64,000 nucleotides of DNA, from assembly GCF_014698035.1 (NCBI RefSeq), contig NZ_JACJSF010000022.1, positions 1 through 64,000 of the forward strand, read 5' to 3'. Position numbers and translations under genes: made by a program. The stretch's first letter is position 1. Every line of letters starts with the position of its first letter. The stretch is from Desmonostoc muscorum FACHB-395. Lineage in GTDB: Bacteria; Cyanobacteriota; Cyanobacteriia; Cyanobacteriales; Nostocaceae. The notes under the pieces were generated by a model. The model saw nothing but the letters and a program-made list of their open reading frames with translations, made no database searches and was not told the DNA's origin. Positions 54,438 to 63,547 of this stretch are shown here, piece by piece.

Positions 54438-54929
54438 ATGACAAAAACACCTCTAACTGAAGCAATTGCATCGGCTGACTCTCAAGGTCGTTACCTCAGC
54501 AGCACCGAAATTCAAGTTGCTTTTGGTCGCTTCCGTCAAGCTCCAGCTAGCTTACAAGCAGCAAAAGCATTGAGTGCTAATGCTCAACGCTTGACCGAAG
54601 GTGCTGCTCAAGCAGTATATAACAAGTTCCCTTACACCACTCAACAACAAGGCCCTAACTTCGCGTCTGATGCACGCGGTAAAGGCAAGTGTGTTCGTGA
54701 TGTTGGCTACTACTTGCGGATTATCACATACGCTTTAGTTGTTGGTGGTACAGGCCCCTTGGACGATTTCTTGATTTCTGGCTTGGCTGAAATCAACCGG
54801 ACTTTTGACCTGTCTCCTAGCTGGTACATTGAAGCTCTCAAGTACATCAAAGCTAACCACGGTCTAAGCGGCGACCCAGCTGTTGAAGCAAATTCCTACA
54901 TCGACTATGTAATCAATACTCTAAGCTAG
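54438..54929 (+). CDS. cpcA: Phycocyanin alpha subunit, sulfur-depleted (cpc3 type)
   Basis: 163 residues. The only cysteine is the bilin attachment site (Cys85 in [12 protein letters not shown], equivalent to Cys84). The only methionine is the initiator. Positions that are Cys or Met in ordinary CpcA are replaced: YCLVAGGTGPM reads [17 protein letters not shown] reads LRIITY, and TTQMQG reads TTQQQG. The rest of the protein is normal ([20 protein letters not shown]), so a working alpha-beta trimer is expected. It is 89 bases after cpcB and followed by an attenuator-like hairpin. Confidence 0.94.
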   Translation: MTKTPLTEAIASADSQGRYLSSTEIQVAFGRFRQAPASLQAAKALSANAQRLTEGAAQAVYNKFPYTTQQQGPNFASDARGKGKCVRDVGYYLRIITYALVVGGTGPLDDFLISGLAEINRTFDLSPSWYIEALKYIKANHGLSGDPAVEANSYIDYVINTLS

Positions 54930-54941
54930 AGTGTTTCTTTA

Positions 54942-55003
54942 GCCCGGAGAGGAAATCAGCTCTTATGACAAGTGAGTTCTATGAGTTGCTTACCTCTCCG
55001 GGC
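54942..55003 (+). terminator. Attenuator-type hairpin after cpcA
   Basis: An 11-bp perfect stem (GCCCGGAGAGG and its complement) with a 40-base loop is followed by AGTTTTATTTTC. It probably ends most transcripts after cpcBA and lets a minority continue into the linker genes, giving the excess of alpha and beta over linker. Confidence 0.65.
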
Positions 55004-55092
55004 AGTTTTATTTTCAAAAGACTGTTAAAAAACTAGAAAAAAATTTTCTAAAAAGTTTTCAGTTTTGCAGTTAAAACTGAGGAGGTTTAAAG

Positions 55093-55905
55093 ATGGCAGC
55101 TTTGGGACAAGCAGCAAGACTAGGGATTGGAGCATTTGAAAACTCAGCACCTGTAGAACTACGCCCCGATAGAACTGAAGCAGATGTGGCAGTGGTTATC
55201 CGGGCAGCTTACCGTCAGGTTTTGGGTAATGCATACCTCCTAGAAGGAGAGCGTCTGGAGAGTGCAGAATCACTTTTGCAGCAAGGTTTAATCTCGGTTC
55301 GGGGATTTGTGCAAGCTATTGCTCAATCGGAACTCTATCGGGACAAGTTTTTTTACTCCAACTCGCAAACTCGGTTTATCGAGTTAAATTATAAGCATTT
55401 ATTGGGGCGTGCCCCAGAAGATGAGTCAGAGATTTCGTACCATGTTGAGCTTTACAACTCACAAGGTTACGAAGCTGAAATTAATTCTTACATTGACTCA
55501 TTAGAATATCAAGAAAGTTTTGGCGAAAATGTTGTGCCCTACTATCGAGGCTTTAAAAGTCAAGTAGGACAGAAAAACGTTGGATATAGCCGACTGTTCC
55601 AACTGTATCGTGGTTATGCAAATAGCGATCGCGCCCAAGGACAAAAACAAGGACGGCTAACCTGGGAAGTCGCTAAGAATCTAGCTTCACCCATTTATCC
55701 AGTCTCTGCTGGAGCCTTAACCGGCCTCTCTACAGGTGGTCGTGGGGAAACATATCGCATCAGAGTGCTACAAGCAGCTTCCCCCAACTCAACTGTAGTG
55801 CGCCGTGGTACTGCGGAATTGATCGTACCCTACGAGCAACTGTCTAGTAAATTGCAGCAGTTGAATCGTAAGGGCAGTAAAGTTATTAGCATTACTGCCG
55901 TATAA
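55093..55905 (+). CDS. Phycocyanin rod linker 1, sulfur-free (cpcH3-like)
   Basis: 270 residues. A Pfam PBS_linker_poly domain spans about residues 20-150 ([42 protein letters not shown]), and a CpcD-like C-terminal domain covers the last 60 ([23 protein letters not shown]). The only sulfur amino acid is the initiator Met; cysteine is absent. The N-terminus ([25 protein letters not shown]) and length fit rod linkers of the L(R) 30 type such as CpcH. A ribosome site GAGGAGG... is present 10 bases upstream. Confidence 0.9.
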   Translation: MAALGQAARLGIGAFENSAPVELRPDRTEADVAVVIRAAYRQVLGNAYLLEGERLESAESLLQQGLISVRGFVQAIAQSELYRDKFFYSNSQTRFIELNYKHLLGRAPEDESEISYHVELYNSQGYEAEINSYIDSLEYQESFGENVVPYYRGFKSQVGQKNVGYSRLFQLYRGYANSDRAQGQKQGRLTWEVAKNLASPIYPVSAGALTGLSTGGRGETYRIRVLQAASPNSTVVRRGTAELIVPYEQLSSKLQQLNRKGSKVISITAV

Positions 55906-55920
55906 ATAGGGAATCGGGAA

Positions 55921-56045
55921 TTAACTGAGGAGTTAGGAGTGAGGAGTTAGAAGTGAGGAGTGAGGAGTTAGAAGTTATGAGTTTTAAATTCCTAACTATA
56001 CCCCTACCCTTAACTCCTAACTCTTAACTCCTAACTCCTAATTTT
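55921..56045. repeat. AGGAGTTAGGAGTGAGGAG / CTCCTAACTCCTAA inverted repeat
   Basis: A run of GAGGAGTTAGGAGTGAGGAGT is followed by its complementary CTTAACTCCTAACTCTTAACT units. It lies between the two linker genes and could form a long stem in the operon mRNA. Confidence 0.65.
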
Positions 56046-56077
56046 TCCAACTACTAATTACAAAAGGAAAATTACCA

Positions 56078-56947
56078 ATGGCTATTACAACAGCAGCGTC
56101 CCGTCTAGGAACGGAACCTTTTAGCGACCAATCTCCTGTAGAACTGCGTCCCAATGCAACTAAAGAAGATATAGAGAGAGTAATCGCTGCCGTCTATCGT
56201 CAGGTGTTGGGTAACAACTATATATTGACATCTGACCGCCTTACAAGTGCTGAATCTATCCTGCGCGATGGAAAAAATACAGTACAAGAGTTTGTGCGTC
56301 AAGTCGCTAAATCAGAACTGTACAAATCCAAGTTTTTCTACGACAATTTCCAAACTCGCGTTATCGAACTGAACTATAAACATTTGTTAGGTCGTGCCCC
56401 TTATGATGAGTCTGAAGTGGTTTATCACTTGGACTTGTACCAAAACAAGGGATATGAAGCCGACATCGATTCTTATATTGATTCGCCAGAGTATCAATCT
56501 AGCTTTGGTGAAAATATAGTGCCTTACTATCGCGGCTTTAACACCCAAACAGGACAGAAAACTGTAGGATTCAGCCGGATATTCCAACTTTATCGCGGCT
56601 ATGCCAGTAGCGATACTTCCCAACTCAAAGGCAAATCCTCCCGCCTTGCTGCTGAACTAGGTCGCAATAGTGCATCTGTTGTTGTTCCTCCATCTGGTGC
56701 TTCTTCAGGTTTTTCATACGTTGCTTCCGAAAAAGGCGTTACCCCCAACAGTACTTTTGGTGGTGCGGGAACATTTGGTAAAGAAGGCAGACTCTACCGG
56801 ATTGAAGTGGCAGGTGTTTTTGGTGCCGGTTATCCTAGCACCCGCCGTGTCAATCAAGCGGTAGTAATACCTTATGAAGAACTATCTAGTTACTTCCAGA
56901 GAGTGGTAAAACAAGGTGGTAAAATAGCTAGTGTGAAACCACTTTAG
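56078..56947 (+). CDS. Phycocyanin rod linker 2, sulfur-free (cpcI3-like)
   Basis: 289 residues. PBS linker domain ([50 protein letters not shown]) and C-terminal CpcD-like domain ([32 protein letters not shown]). Again no Cys and no Met except the first, whereas ordinary CpcC has some. The N-terminal [17 protein letters not shown] is the canonical CpcC start, so this is the main rod linker equivalent. The second linker gives rods two possible linked discs. Confidence 0.92.
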   Translation: MAITTAASRLGTEPFSDQSPVELRPNATKEDIERVIAAVYRQVLGNNYILTSDRLTSAESILRDGKNTVQEFVRQVAKSELYKSKFFYDNFQTRVIELNYKHLLGRAPYDESEVVYHLDLYQNKGYEADIDSYIDSPEYQSSFGENIVPYYRGFNTQTGQKTVGFSRIFQLYRGYASSDTSQLKGKSSRLAAELGRNSASVVVPPSGASSGFSYVASEKGVTPNSTFGGAGTFGKEGRLYRIEVAGVFGAGYPSTRRVNQAVVIPYEELSSYFQRVVKQGGKIASVKPL

Positions 56948-57022
56948 TGTCATTTGTCAATAGTCATTAGTCATTGATTAATGACTATTGAAAACTTAAA
57001 ATTTGAAATTTGGAAGTGATTT

Positions 57023-57277
57023 ATGCTTGGACAAATTAGTAGTAGAAATAGTAATCGCTCCTTCCGATATGAAGTAGTAGGTTTGCGCCAAAGCGAAGAA
57101 ACCCAAAAAAACAACTATCCGATTCGTTCTAGTGCCAGTGTATTTTTCACAGTGCCTGAAAACCGGATGAATCAAGAAATGCAGCGAATTACTCGCTTAG
57201 GTGGCAAAATAGTTAGTATTCAGCCATTAAACGCTGAAACGACAAATAGCGAACAAAGCGATCATCCTTCTTCCTAA
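57023..57277 (+). CDS. cpcD: Rod-capping linker CpcD
   Basis: 84 residues, CpcD domain only: FRYEVVGLRQS, SASVFFTVPENRM, MQRITRLGGKIVSIQPL. It caps the distal end of phycocyanin rods. It keeps two internal methionines (RMNQEMQRI), which are well conserved in CpcD, so sulfur removal is incomplete in this minor component; cysteine is absent. Its TAA overlaps the next gene's ATG by one base. Confidence 0.92.
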   Translation: MLGQISSRNSNRSFRYEVVGLRQSEETQKNNYPIRSSASVFFTVPENRMNQEMQRITRLGGKIVSIQPLNAETTNSEQSDHPSS

Positions 57278-58122
57278 TGAATTCCAGTCCACAGAAATTT
57301 GAAGATTTATCCGCGACAGGTGATAATGCCGATGGTGGATCTTTAACAGTAGAACAAGCGATCGCTAATCTAGAAAGTGAAGATTTAGGTTTGCGGTTTT
57401 ATGCTGCCTGGTGGTTGGGTAGGTTTCGTATAGGTGAACCAGCTGCGGTTACAAGACTGATCAAAGCTTTAGAGGATGAAGCCGACAGAACACCAGAAGG
57501 CGGATATCCTCTAAGACGGAACGCAGCTAGAGCCTTGGGAAAACTAGGCGATCGCCAAGCAGTATCACCTTTAATTGCGTGTTTAGACTGCTCAGATTTT
57601 TATGTGCGGGAAGCAGCAGCACAATCTTTAGAAATGCTACGCGATCCGGTTTGTATTCCCGCCCTGATCAAGCTATTAGCAGCAGGTTTACATGGAGAAC
57701 AGCTTGTCTCGCAGCAACCTGATTTATCTCAACCCTATGAAGCCATCTTAGAAGCCTTGGGAACCTTGAGGGCGACTGAATTCACCTCTTTGGTAAAGCC
57801 ATTTTTAGAGCATCCAATTGAATTGGTGCAATATGCCGCAGCGCGAGCTATGTATCAATTAACCGAAGAACCAGCTTATGGAGAACGGTTGGTAAAGGCT
57901 TTGACAGGTGAGAGATTGCAATTGCGCCGAGCAGTGTTAGCAGATTTGGGAGCTATTGGATATCTACCCGCAGCAGATGCGATCGCACAGACTCTTGCTG
58001 AAAATAGCCTGAAACTCATTTCTCTCAAAGGATTACTAGAACATCAAGTCAATCACACAACACCAACCACTTTGTCAGAAGATGCGATTAAAGTGATTAA
58101 TTTGATGGACTCGCTATTGTAG
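57277..58122 (+). CDS. cpcE: Phycocyanobilin lyase subunit CpcE
   Basis: 281 residues of HEAT/armadillo-like repeats (PBS lyase HEAT repeats: YAAWWLGRFRIGEPAAV, PLRRNAARALGKLGD, AVSPLIACLDC, YVREAAAQSLEML). With CpcF it attaches phycocyanobilin to Cys84 of the alpha subunit. It contains several Cys and Met, so it was not subjected to sulfur removal. The ATG overlaps the cpcD stop, coupling the two. It is larger than PecE and of CpcE size. Confidence 0.92.
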   Translation: MNSSPQKFEDLSATGDNADGGSLTVEQAIANLESEDLGLRFYAAWWLGRFRIGEPAAVTRLIKALEDEADRTPEGGYPLRRNAARALGKLGDRQAVSPLIACLDCSDFYVREAAAQSLEMLRDPVCIPALIKLLAAGLHGEQLVSQQPDLSQPYEAILEALGTLRATEFTSLVKPFLEHPIELVQYAAARAMYQLTEEPAYGERLVKALTGERLQLRRAVLADLGAIGYLPAADAIAQTLAENSLKLISLKGLLEHQVNHTTPTTLSEDAIKVINLMDSLL

Positions 58123-58183
58123 TCATAAATTGTAGAGAGTAAGTTGTTATTAATACGTTACACAAAAATGTTTATCTGTGATA

Positions 58184-58223
58184 AACCCCCAACCCAACTG
58201 CAAAATCAGGGTTAGGGGGTTTA
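58184..58223 (+). terminator. Intercistronic hairpin between cpcE and cpcF
   Basis: AAACCCCCAACCC and GGGTTAGGGGGTTT pair with one bulged A. It may be a processing or attenuation site rather than the operon end. Confidence 0.45.
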
Positions 58224-58292
58224 TGTGTGATGTCAAATACGGATAACTTAAGCTACAATTGGCTGACGGCTAATTACTCATGAAAAATTGTT

Positions 58293-59018
58293 ATGAATAA
58301 CAGCGATCTTGCCCAAATATTGATCCGTGCTGTACAAGAAGCAGATTCGTCAGAGCGCTTAGTAGATGCAGTTCAAGAGTTAGCAGCAGCCGGTATAGAG
58401 GAATCTGTTCCTACTCTAATTGCAGCTTTGGGCTACAACAATCCAGGGGCGGCGGTGGCGGCGGTAGATGGACTAATTGCGATCGGAGAAGCCGCAGTAT
58501 CGCCACTATTGGAACTAATTGATGACTATAACTATGGTGCTAGAGCCTGGGCACTTCGTGCCTTAGCGGGAATTGGCGATGTTCGGGCACTAGATACCTT
58601 GTTGGAGGCAGCAAAAACCGATTTTTCTTTAAGTGTGAGGCGAGCAGCTGCTAGAGGATTAGGTACTTTGCGCTGGCATCAAGTACCACCGGAGAAAGTA
58701 GAATCTGTTCAAACTGAGGTATTAGAGGCGCTATTATTAATTTCTCAAGATCCAGAATGGGTAGTCCGTTATGCAGCAGTAACGAGTTTAGAAACATTAG
58801 CTATTGCGATCGCAGTTACTTTACCCGATCAAGCGTCGCGGATTACAAATCAACTTCAGCAAATGCTCGATACCGATGCCGATCTTGGAGTTCGCACCCG
58901 TGCCAAGTTTGCAGAGCAAAAAATTCAGCAGCAACAACATCAAGAAGTATTTGCACCGAAAAGAAAGTTACAAGACACTGAAGTTGAAGTGCCTCATCGT
59001 GGTGGTGGTAGACGGTAA
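58293..59018 (+). CDS. cpcF: Phycocyanobilin lyase subunit CpcF
   Basis: 241 residues with HEAT-like repeats (AAVDGLIAIGEAAVSPLLEL, YGARAWALRALAGIGDVRAL, VRRAAARGLGTLRW). It is the partner of CpcE in the heterodimeric lyase for alpha-Cys84. The C-terminal 40 residues are hydrophilic and Gln-rich, a tail longer than in most CpcF proteins. No cysteine is present and few methionines. Confidence 0.9.
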   Translation: MNNSDLAQILIRAVQEADSSERLVDAVQELAAAGIEESVPTLIAALGYNNPGAAVAAVDGLIAIGEAAVSPLLELIDDYNYGARAWALRALAGIGDVRALDTLLEAAKTDFSLSVRRAAARGLGTLRWHQVPPEKVESVQTEVLEALLLISQDPEWVVRYAAVTSLETLAIAIAVTLPDQASRITNQLQQMLDTDADLGVRTRAKFAEQKIQQQQHQEVFAPKRKLQDTEVEVPHRGGGRR

Positions 59019-59064
59019 ACAATTCAAAATTTCTAGCAATAGGAGAATTCGACTTGGTGGTTAT

Positions 59065-59103
59065 AAACCTCGTTTAGACGAGGTTTTACCCGCTTGTGCG
59101 GGC
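59065..59103 (+). terminator. Double hairpin at the end of the phycocyanin operon
   Basis: AAACCTCG TTTAGA CGAGGTTT (59065-59086) followed by CCCGCTTGTGCGGG. They lie 47 bases after the cpcF stop and probably close the operon. Confidence 0.55.
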
Positions 59104-59231
59104 TAAAAATAAAGGGCTTAACCCGTTGCTAATTTTTTCTTAGCTCAAGTCGCTGGTCTTTTTTTATGTAGCCACATTCGCCCTTGGTGTGCCGGAGGCA
59201 TCATTCCATTCACTGCGACCGTGCTGTAAAA

Positions 59232-59882
59232 TTAATTGGACAATAAAGACTGAATTTCTGCCTGGATATTGCCACGGGCAGAGGGTTCGGCGAATTCTAA
59301 CATTAAAGGCGTAAAATAGATACGCGATCGCTGCAAAAATCGTTCTAAAACTTTCTGACGACCTGTGATATAGTCCTTCTCTGGAAGCCAGCCATATTCC
59401 TGGCGAATAGCATGGGCATATTCTTCATATTCCACTGAGTGAGCCGCTAAAATCGCTAAATCTGCATCAATTAGAACTTGGCTATCACAGTCATTCACCG
59501 CAGCTTCGTGGTCTTTAGTATTCAAAATAAGACGCGTAACAGTAGTTATAGTACTTTCTGGAATATCTAAAGTATTCAGCAACTCAAAAGCATAGTCTGC
59601 GCTTCGTTCTTCATTATCTTTAGCTTCAGTGTCATATACTACATCGTGAAACCAGGCAGCTAGTTGAACAGCAGCTAGATTATTGGTGTAGCCTTGTAAT
59701 ATCTGAATTGTGCTGAGAACGCGATCGATGTGTTTTAGTGTATGGTAATAGCGACTAGGGGTAGAGTAAGCTGCAACCAACGAATTAAAGGCTTTTTCAG
59801 CCGCTACCTGGTCAACACCAAAAGATTGGAGTGTATGTTGCCAGTTAGAAAATAAAATATCCATAAAGTTTTCTGTAGGCAT
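59232..59882 (-). CDS. HD-domain metal-dependent phosphohydrolase-like protein
   Basis: 216 residues from the ATG at 59882 (MPTENF); another ATG lies at 59864 and the frame is open farther upstream. HD motif residues are in RYYHTLKHIDRVL, AAWFHDVVYDT (HD pair), and NTKDHEAA. The family members are small predicted metal-dependent phosphohydrolases of unknown substrate. It is convergent with the end of the phycocyanin operon. Confidence 0.82.
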   Translation of the reverse strand: MPTENFMDILFSNWQHTLQSFGVDQVAAEKAFNSLVAAYSTPSRYYHTLKHIDRVLSTIQILQGYTNNLAAVQLAAWFHDVVYDTEAKDNEERSADYAFELLNTLDIPESTITTVTRLILNTKDHEAAVNDCDSQVLIDADLAILAAHSVEYEEYAHAIRQEYGWLPEKDYITGRQKVLERFLQRSRIYFTPLMLEFAEPSARGNIQAEIQSLLSN

Positions 59883-60173
59883 AGAGTGAGTATACCCATT
59901 CTTAGTATTGGAAAAAACAAGTACATCCTGTTCAAACCACAGTGGGAAGATGCAATAAGAGAAAAAGCTGGAAAATCCTTCCCTTCTGCCCAATTATCGA
60001 TGTTATTCAAAATTCTGCTTGTTAAAAGCCACTACTTAGAATTCTCTTGCTGTCAGACTTAAATTGCAACTTGGCAAACCATTAGATATGGTGACAGCTA
60101 AATGAAAGCGTCAAAATAGAAGACACAGGCTTTGTACAAAAAGCCTTGCCTTGATTAACGGAGTTTATTATCA

Positions 60174-63143
60174 GTGGTATTACAAGTACAAACAAGCACC
60201 TACGAAGCTAAAACCCAAGAAATTGCTAAACAACTTCTAGCCGCAACGCAGGAAAATCGTTCGTTTTTTTCTTCCCTGCGGGATCAAATGCGCTGGGATG
60301 ATAAATTATTAGCTTGGGCGATGAGTAATCCTGGATTACGGGTGCAACTATTTCGCTTTATAGACACGCTACCTGCTTTACACAGTAAATCAGAAATTGC
60401 TTCACATTTACAAGAATATTTAGGAGATGAATCTGTAGAATTACCGGCAGCTTTGAAGGGAATGCTAAATTTTGCTAACCCTGACTCGATGCCAGGACAA
60501 GTTGCTGCGACAACCGTTGGTACAGCCGTTGAGACTCTTGCCCATAAATATATTTCTGGGGAAAATATTAAACAAGTCATCAAAACAGTTGAACGACTGC
60601 GAAAAGAAAAAATGGCTTTCACCATTGATTTACTTGGTGAAGCGGTGATTACCGAAGCCGAAGCGCAGTCTTATCTAGAACGCTATCTAGAATTAATGCA
60701 ACAATTGGTAGAAGCATCAAAGAATTGGGCAGCTATCCCGGCTATTGATGAGGCTGATGGTGAACCGATACCCAAAGTTCAGGTTTCTGTTAAATTAACG
60801 GCGTTTTATTCTCAATTTGACCCTTTAGATGCTAAGGGTAGTGAGGAGCGAGTTAGCGATCGCATTCGGATTCTCTTACGTCGTGCTAAAGAGTTGGGTG
60901 CAGCTGTGCATTTTGATATGGAACAGTATGCTTATAAAGACATAACTCTCAGCATCCTGAAAAAACTCTTACTAGAAGAAGAGTTTCGGCAACGCACAGA
61001 TATTGGCATGACAATTCAAGCATATCTGCGTGATAGCGAGCAAGATGCCAAAAACGTAATTTCTTGGTTAAAAGAACGCGGTTATCCCCTGACAATCCGC
61101 TTGGTGAAAGGCGCATATTGGGATCAAGAAACTATCAAAGCAGCCCAGAAGCATTGGAAACAGCCAGTTTACAACGATAAGGCGGCAACTGATGCTAACT
61201 TTGAAACCATTACTCAGCTATTGCTAGAAAATCATCAATATGTGTATTCTGCCATTGGTAGCCATAATGTGCGATCGCACTCTCGCGCCATTGCTATCGC
61301 TGAAAGTTTAAATGTCCCCCGCCGTCGCTTTGAATTACAAGTCCTCTACGGTATGGGTGATAAAGTTGCAAAAGCTTTGGTTGACAAGGGTTATCGAGTC
61401 AGAGTTTACTGTCCCTACGGTGAATTATTGCCGGGGATGGCGTATTTAATTCGCCGATTGTTAGAAAATACCGCTAATAGTTCATTTTTACGCCAAAACC
61501 TCGAAAATCGACCAATTGAAGAGTTATTAGCGCCGCCAATTGTCAAAGAAGAAAAATCTTTAACTCCTAACTCTCATTTCCTCGGTGCAGCTGATACCGA
61601 TTATGCGGTGGAAGAGATCAGAACGAAAGCGGCGCAAGCTTTCCAAAGCGTTCGTCAACAATTGGGTAAAACTTATTTGCCGTTGATTAATGGGGAATAT
61701 GTGAATACGTCGGAATTTGTTGATTCTCTCAACCCTTCTAATTTCAGTGAAGTAGTTGGTAAAGTAGGCTTAATTAGCGTTGAACAAGCTGAACAAGCCA
61801 TGCAAGCAGCCAAAGCCGCATTTCCTGGGTGGAGGAAAACACCTGCGAAACAACGCGCTGATATTTTGCGGAAAGCGGGTGATTTGATGGAACTCCGCCG
61901 CGCCGAACTTTCAGCTTGGATAGTTTTGGAAGTTGGCAAACCAGTTAAGGAAGCTGATGGAGAGGTTTCGGAAGCGATAGACTTTTGTCGGTATTATGCT
62001 GATGAGATAGAACGGCTAGACAAAGGCGTTAATTATGACCTTGCTGGGGAAACTAACCGTTATATCTACCATCCACGGGGGATTGTTGTAGTAATTTCTC
62101 CCTGGAATTTTCCCCTAGCGATCGCATGTGGAATGACTGTTGCAGCCTTGGTTTCAGGGAATTGTACTCTTCTTAAACCTGCGGAAACATCTTCTGTAAT
62201 TACCGCAAAACTCACCGAAATTTTAATAGAGGCTGGTTTTCCCAAAGGTGTCTTTCAATACGTGCCAGGGAAAGGTTCGCAAGTTGGTGCTTACTTGGTA
62301 AATCATCCTGATACTCATGTAATTGCTTTTACGGGTTCTCAAGAAGTTGGCTGTCGAATTTACGCAGAAGCCGCAATATTGAAACCTGGACAAAAGCACA
62401 TGAAACGGGTGATTGCTGAAATGGGTGGCAAAAATGCCATCATTGTCGATGAAAGTGCTGATTTAGACCAAGCAGTTGTAGGAGTAGTGCAATCGGCATT
62501 TGGTTACAGTGGACAAAAATGTTCTGCGGCTTCCAGGGTGATTGTGCTGGAACCGATTTATGAAGCCTTTGTGCAACGCTTGGTAGAAGCCACAAAATCC
62601 TTGAACATTGGGGAAGCAGAGTTACCTAGTACCCAAGTTGGGCCAGTGATTGATGCCAATGCCCGCGATCGCATCCGCGAGTATATTGAGAAGGGTAAGG
62701 CAGAAGCAGAATTAGCCTTGGAATTACCAGCACCCGAACAAGGATATTTTATCGGCCCTGTGATTTTTAGTGAAGTATCGCCAAATGCGGTAATTTCCCA
62801 GCAAGAAATTTTTGGCCCTGTGCTGGCGGTAATTCGGGTAAAAGATTTCCAGGAAGCGTTAGCAGTTGCCAACGGGACAAACTACGCCTTAACTGGCGGA
62901 CTTTATTCTCGAACACCTTCGCACATTCAGCAGGCGCAGACAGAATTTGAAGTCGGCAATTTGTACATTAACCGCAATATTACCGGAGCGATCGTTGGGC
63001 GGCAACCCTTTGGTGGATTCAAACTTTCTGGAGTCGGTTCTAAAGCAGGCGGCCCTGATTACCTACTGCAATTTCTAGAACCACGTGCTGTAACAGAAAA
63101 TATTCAGCGCCAAGGTTTTGCACCAATTGAAGGTGCAGATTAA
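60174..63143 (+). CDS. putA: Bifunctional proline dehydrogenase / P5C dehydrogenase (PutA type)
   Basis: 989 residues from a GTG. The first half is the FAD-dependent proline dehydrogenase barrel (SVKLTAFYSQFDP, VHFDMEQYAYKDIT, IRLVKGAYWDQE, and RRRFELQVLYGM). The second half is the aldehyde dehydrogenase (SPWNFPLAIACG, VIAFTGSQEVG, IAEMGGKNA with the Glu, and GQKCSAASR with the catalytic Cys). It oxidises proline to glutamate. It lacks the DNA-binding ribbon-helix-helix of enterobacterial PutA. The C-terminal aldehyde dehydrogenase fold is intact (GGFKLSGVGSKAGGPDY). Confidence 0.94.
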   Translation: MVLQVQTSTYEAKTQEIAKQLLAATQENRSFFSSLRDQMRWDDKLLAWAMSNPGLRVQLFRFIDTLPALHSKSEIASHLQEYLGDESVELPAALKGMLNFANPDSMPGQVAATTVGTAVETLAHKYISGENIKQVIKTVERLRKEKMAFTIDLLGEAVITEAEAQSYLERYLELMQQLVEASKNWAAIPAIDEADGEPIPKVQVSVKLTAFYSQFDPLDAKGSEERVSDRIRILLRRAKELGAAVHFDMEQYAYKDITLSILKKLLLEEEFRQRTDIGMTIQAYLRDSEQDAKNVISWLKERGYPLTIRLVKGAYWDQETIKAAQKHWKQPVYNDKAATDANFETITQLLLENHQYVYSAIGSHNVRSHSRAIAIAESLNVPRRRFELQVLYGMGDKVAKALVDKGYRVRVYCPYGELLPGMAYLIRRLLENTANSSFLRQNLENRPIEELLAPPIVKEEKSLTPNSHFLGAADTDYAVEEIRTKAAQAFQSVRQQLGKTYLPLINGEYVNTSEFVDSLNPSNFSEVVGKVGLISVEQAEQAMQAAKAAFPGWRKTPAKQRADILRKAGDLMELRRAELSAWIVLEVGKPVKEADGEVSEAIDFCRYYADEIERLDKGVNYDLAGETNRYIYHPRGIVVVISPWNFPLAIACGMTVAALVSGNCTLLKPAETSSVITAKLTEILIEAGFPKGVFQYVPGKGSQVGAYLVNHPDTHVIAFTGSQEVGCRIYAEAAILKPGQKHMKRVIAEMGGKNAIIVDESADLDQAVVGVVQSAFGYSGQKCSAASRVIVLEPIYEAFVQRLVEATKSLNIGEAELPSTQVGPVIDANARDRIREYIEKGKAEAELALELPAPEQGYFIGPVIFSEVSPNAVISQQEIFGPVLAVIRVKDFQEALAVANGTNYALTGGLYSRTPSHIQQAQTEFEVGNLYINRNITGAIVGRQPFGGFKLSGVGSKAGGPDYLLQFLEPRAVTENIQRQGFAPIEGAD

Positions 63144-63215
63144 ACTACAAAAGTAGTAAGGGCATATATTCCAAGAGGTTTGGGTCAAAGTTTAATCTTC
63201 CCTAACCATCCTAGA

Positions 63216-63290
63216 ACTTACGCAAACAGAAAGATTTCCAGGTAGAGGCAATTCATGAATTGCCCCTACAATATGTAGTTTTGCGTAAGT
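63216..63290. mobile_element. MITE-like element with ACTTACGCAAA termini
   Basis: ACTTACGCAAA (63216-63226) and its exact complement (63280-63290) bound a 75-base unit with the palindrome GGCAATTCATGAATTGCC inside. Related to the 91-base unit at 23325-23415. Confidence 0.65.
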
Positions 63291-63373
63291 CTTACATCCT
63301 TAAAAAGGTATCCAGGCACATTCCAAATTTAGGTTACTTTCCATCTGGAAAGGTAAAATCAGGGGTTGAAGCT

Positions 63374-63547
63374 ATGAGTACACGATTTATCAGTTTTAGT
63401 ATGAATAAAAAATGGGCGGTCAAGCGAATCACTATTAACCTGGCATCAAATGAAGCCAAGAACCTCGAAAAATATTGTGAACAAACAGGCAGACCAGCGA
63501 CTGATGTGATTAGAGAACTCATTCGAGCCTTGCCACAGACAAAATAA
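63374..63547 (+). CDS. Small ribbon-helix-helix protein
   Basis: 57 residues from the ATG at 63374 (MSTRFISFSMNKKW); a second start lies at 63401. The frame stays open upstream to 63260, but that part is repeat DNA. The sequence KRITINLASNEAKNLEKYCE then GRPATDVIRELIRAL has the beta strand and two helices of CopG/Arc-type ribbon-helix-helix DNA-binding proteins. It may be an antitoxin or small regulator; no toxin gene is adjacent. It lies immediately downstream of putA on the same strand, but with a repeat between. Confidence 0.65.
   Translation: MSTRFISFSMNKKWAVKRITINLASNEAKNLEKYCEQTGRPATDVIRELIRALPQTK

Noticed and set aside
53827..59018. Phycoerythrocyanin (pec) operon
   Set aside because: Order is beta-alpha-linker-linker-CpcD-E-F, with CpcC-type and CpcD linkers and large E/F proteins. 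The alpha chain matches CpcA around its bilin cysteine. The loss of Cys109 in beta is explained by general removal of sulfur residues.
63260..63373. Upstream extension of the ribbon-helix-helix gene
   Set aside because: It is repeat DNA (end of the ACTTACGCAAA element). The protein family starts at the downstream Met.
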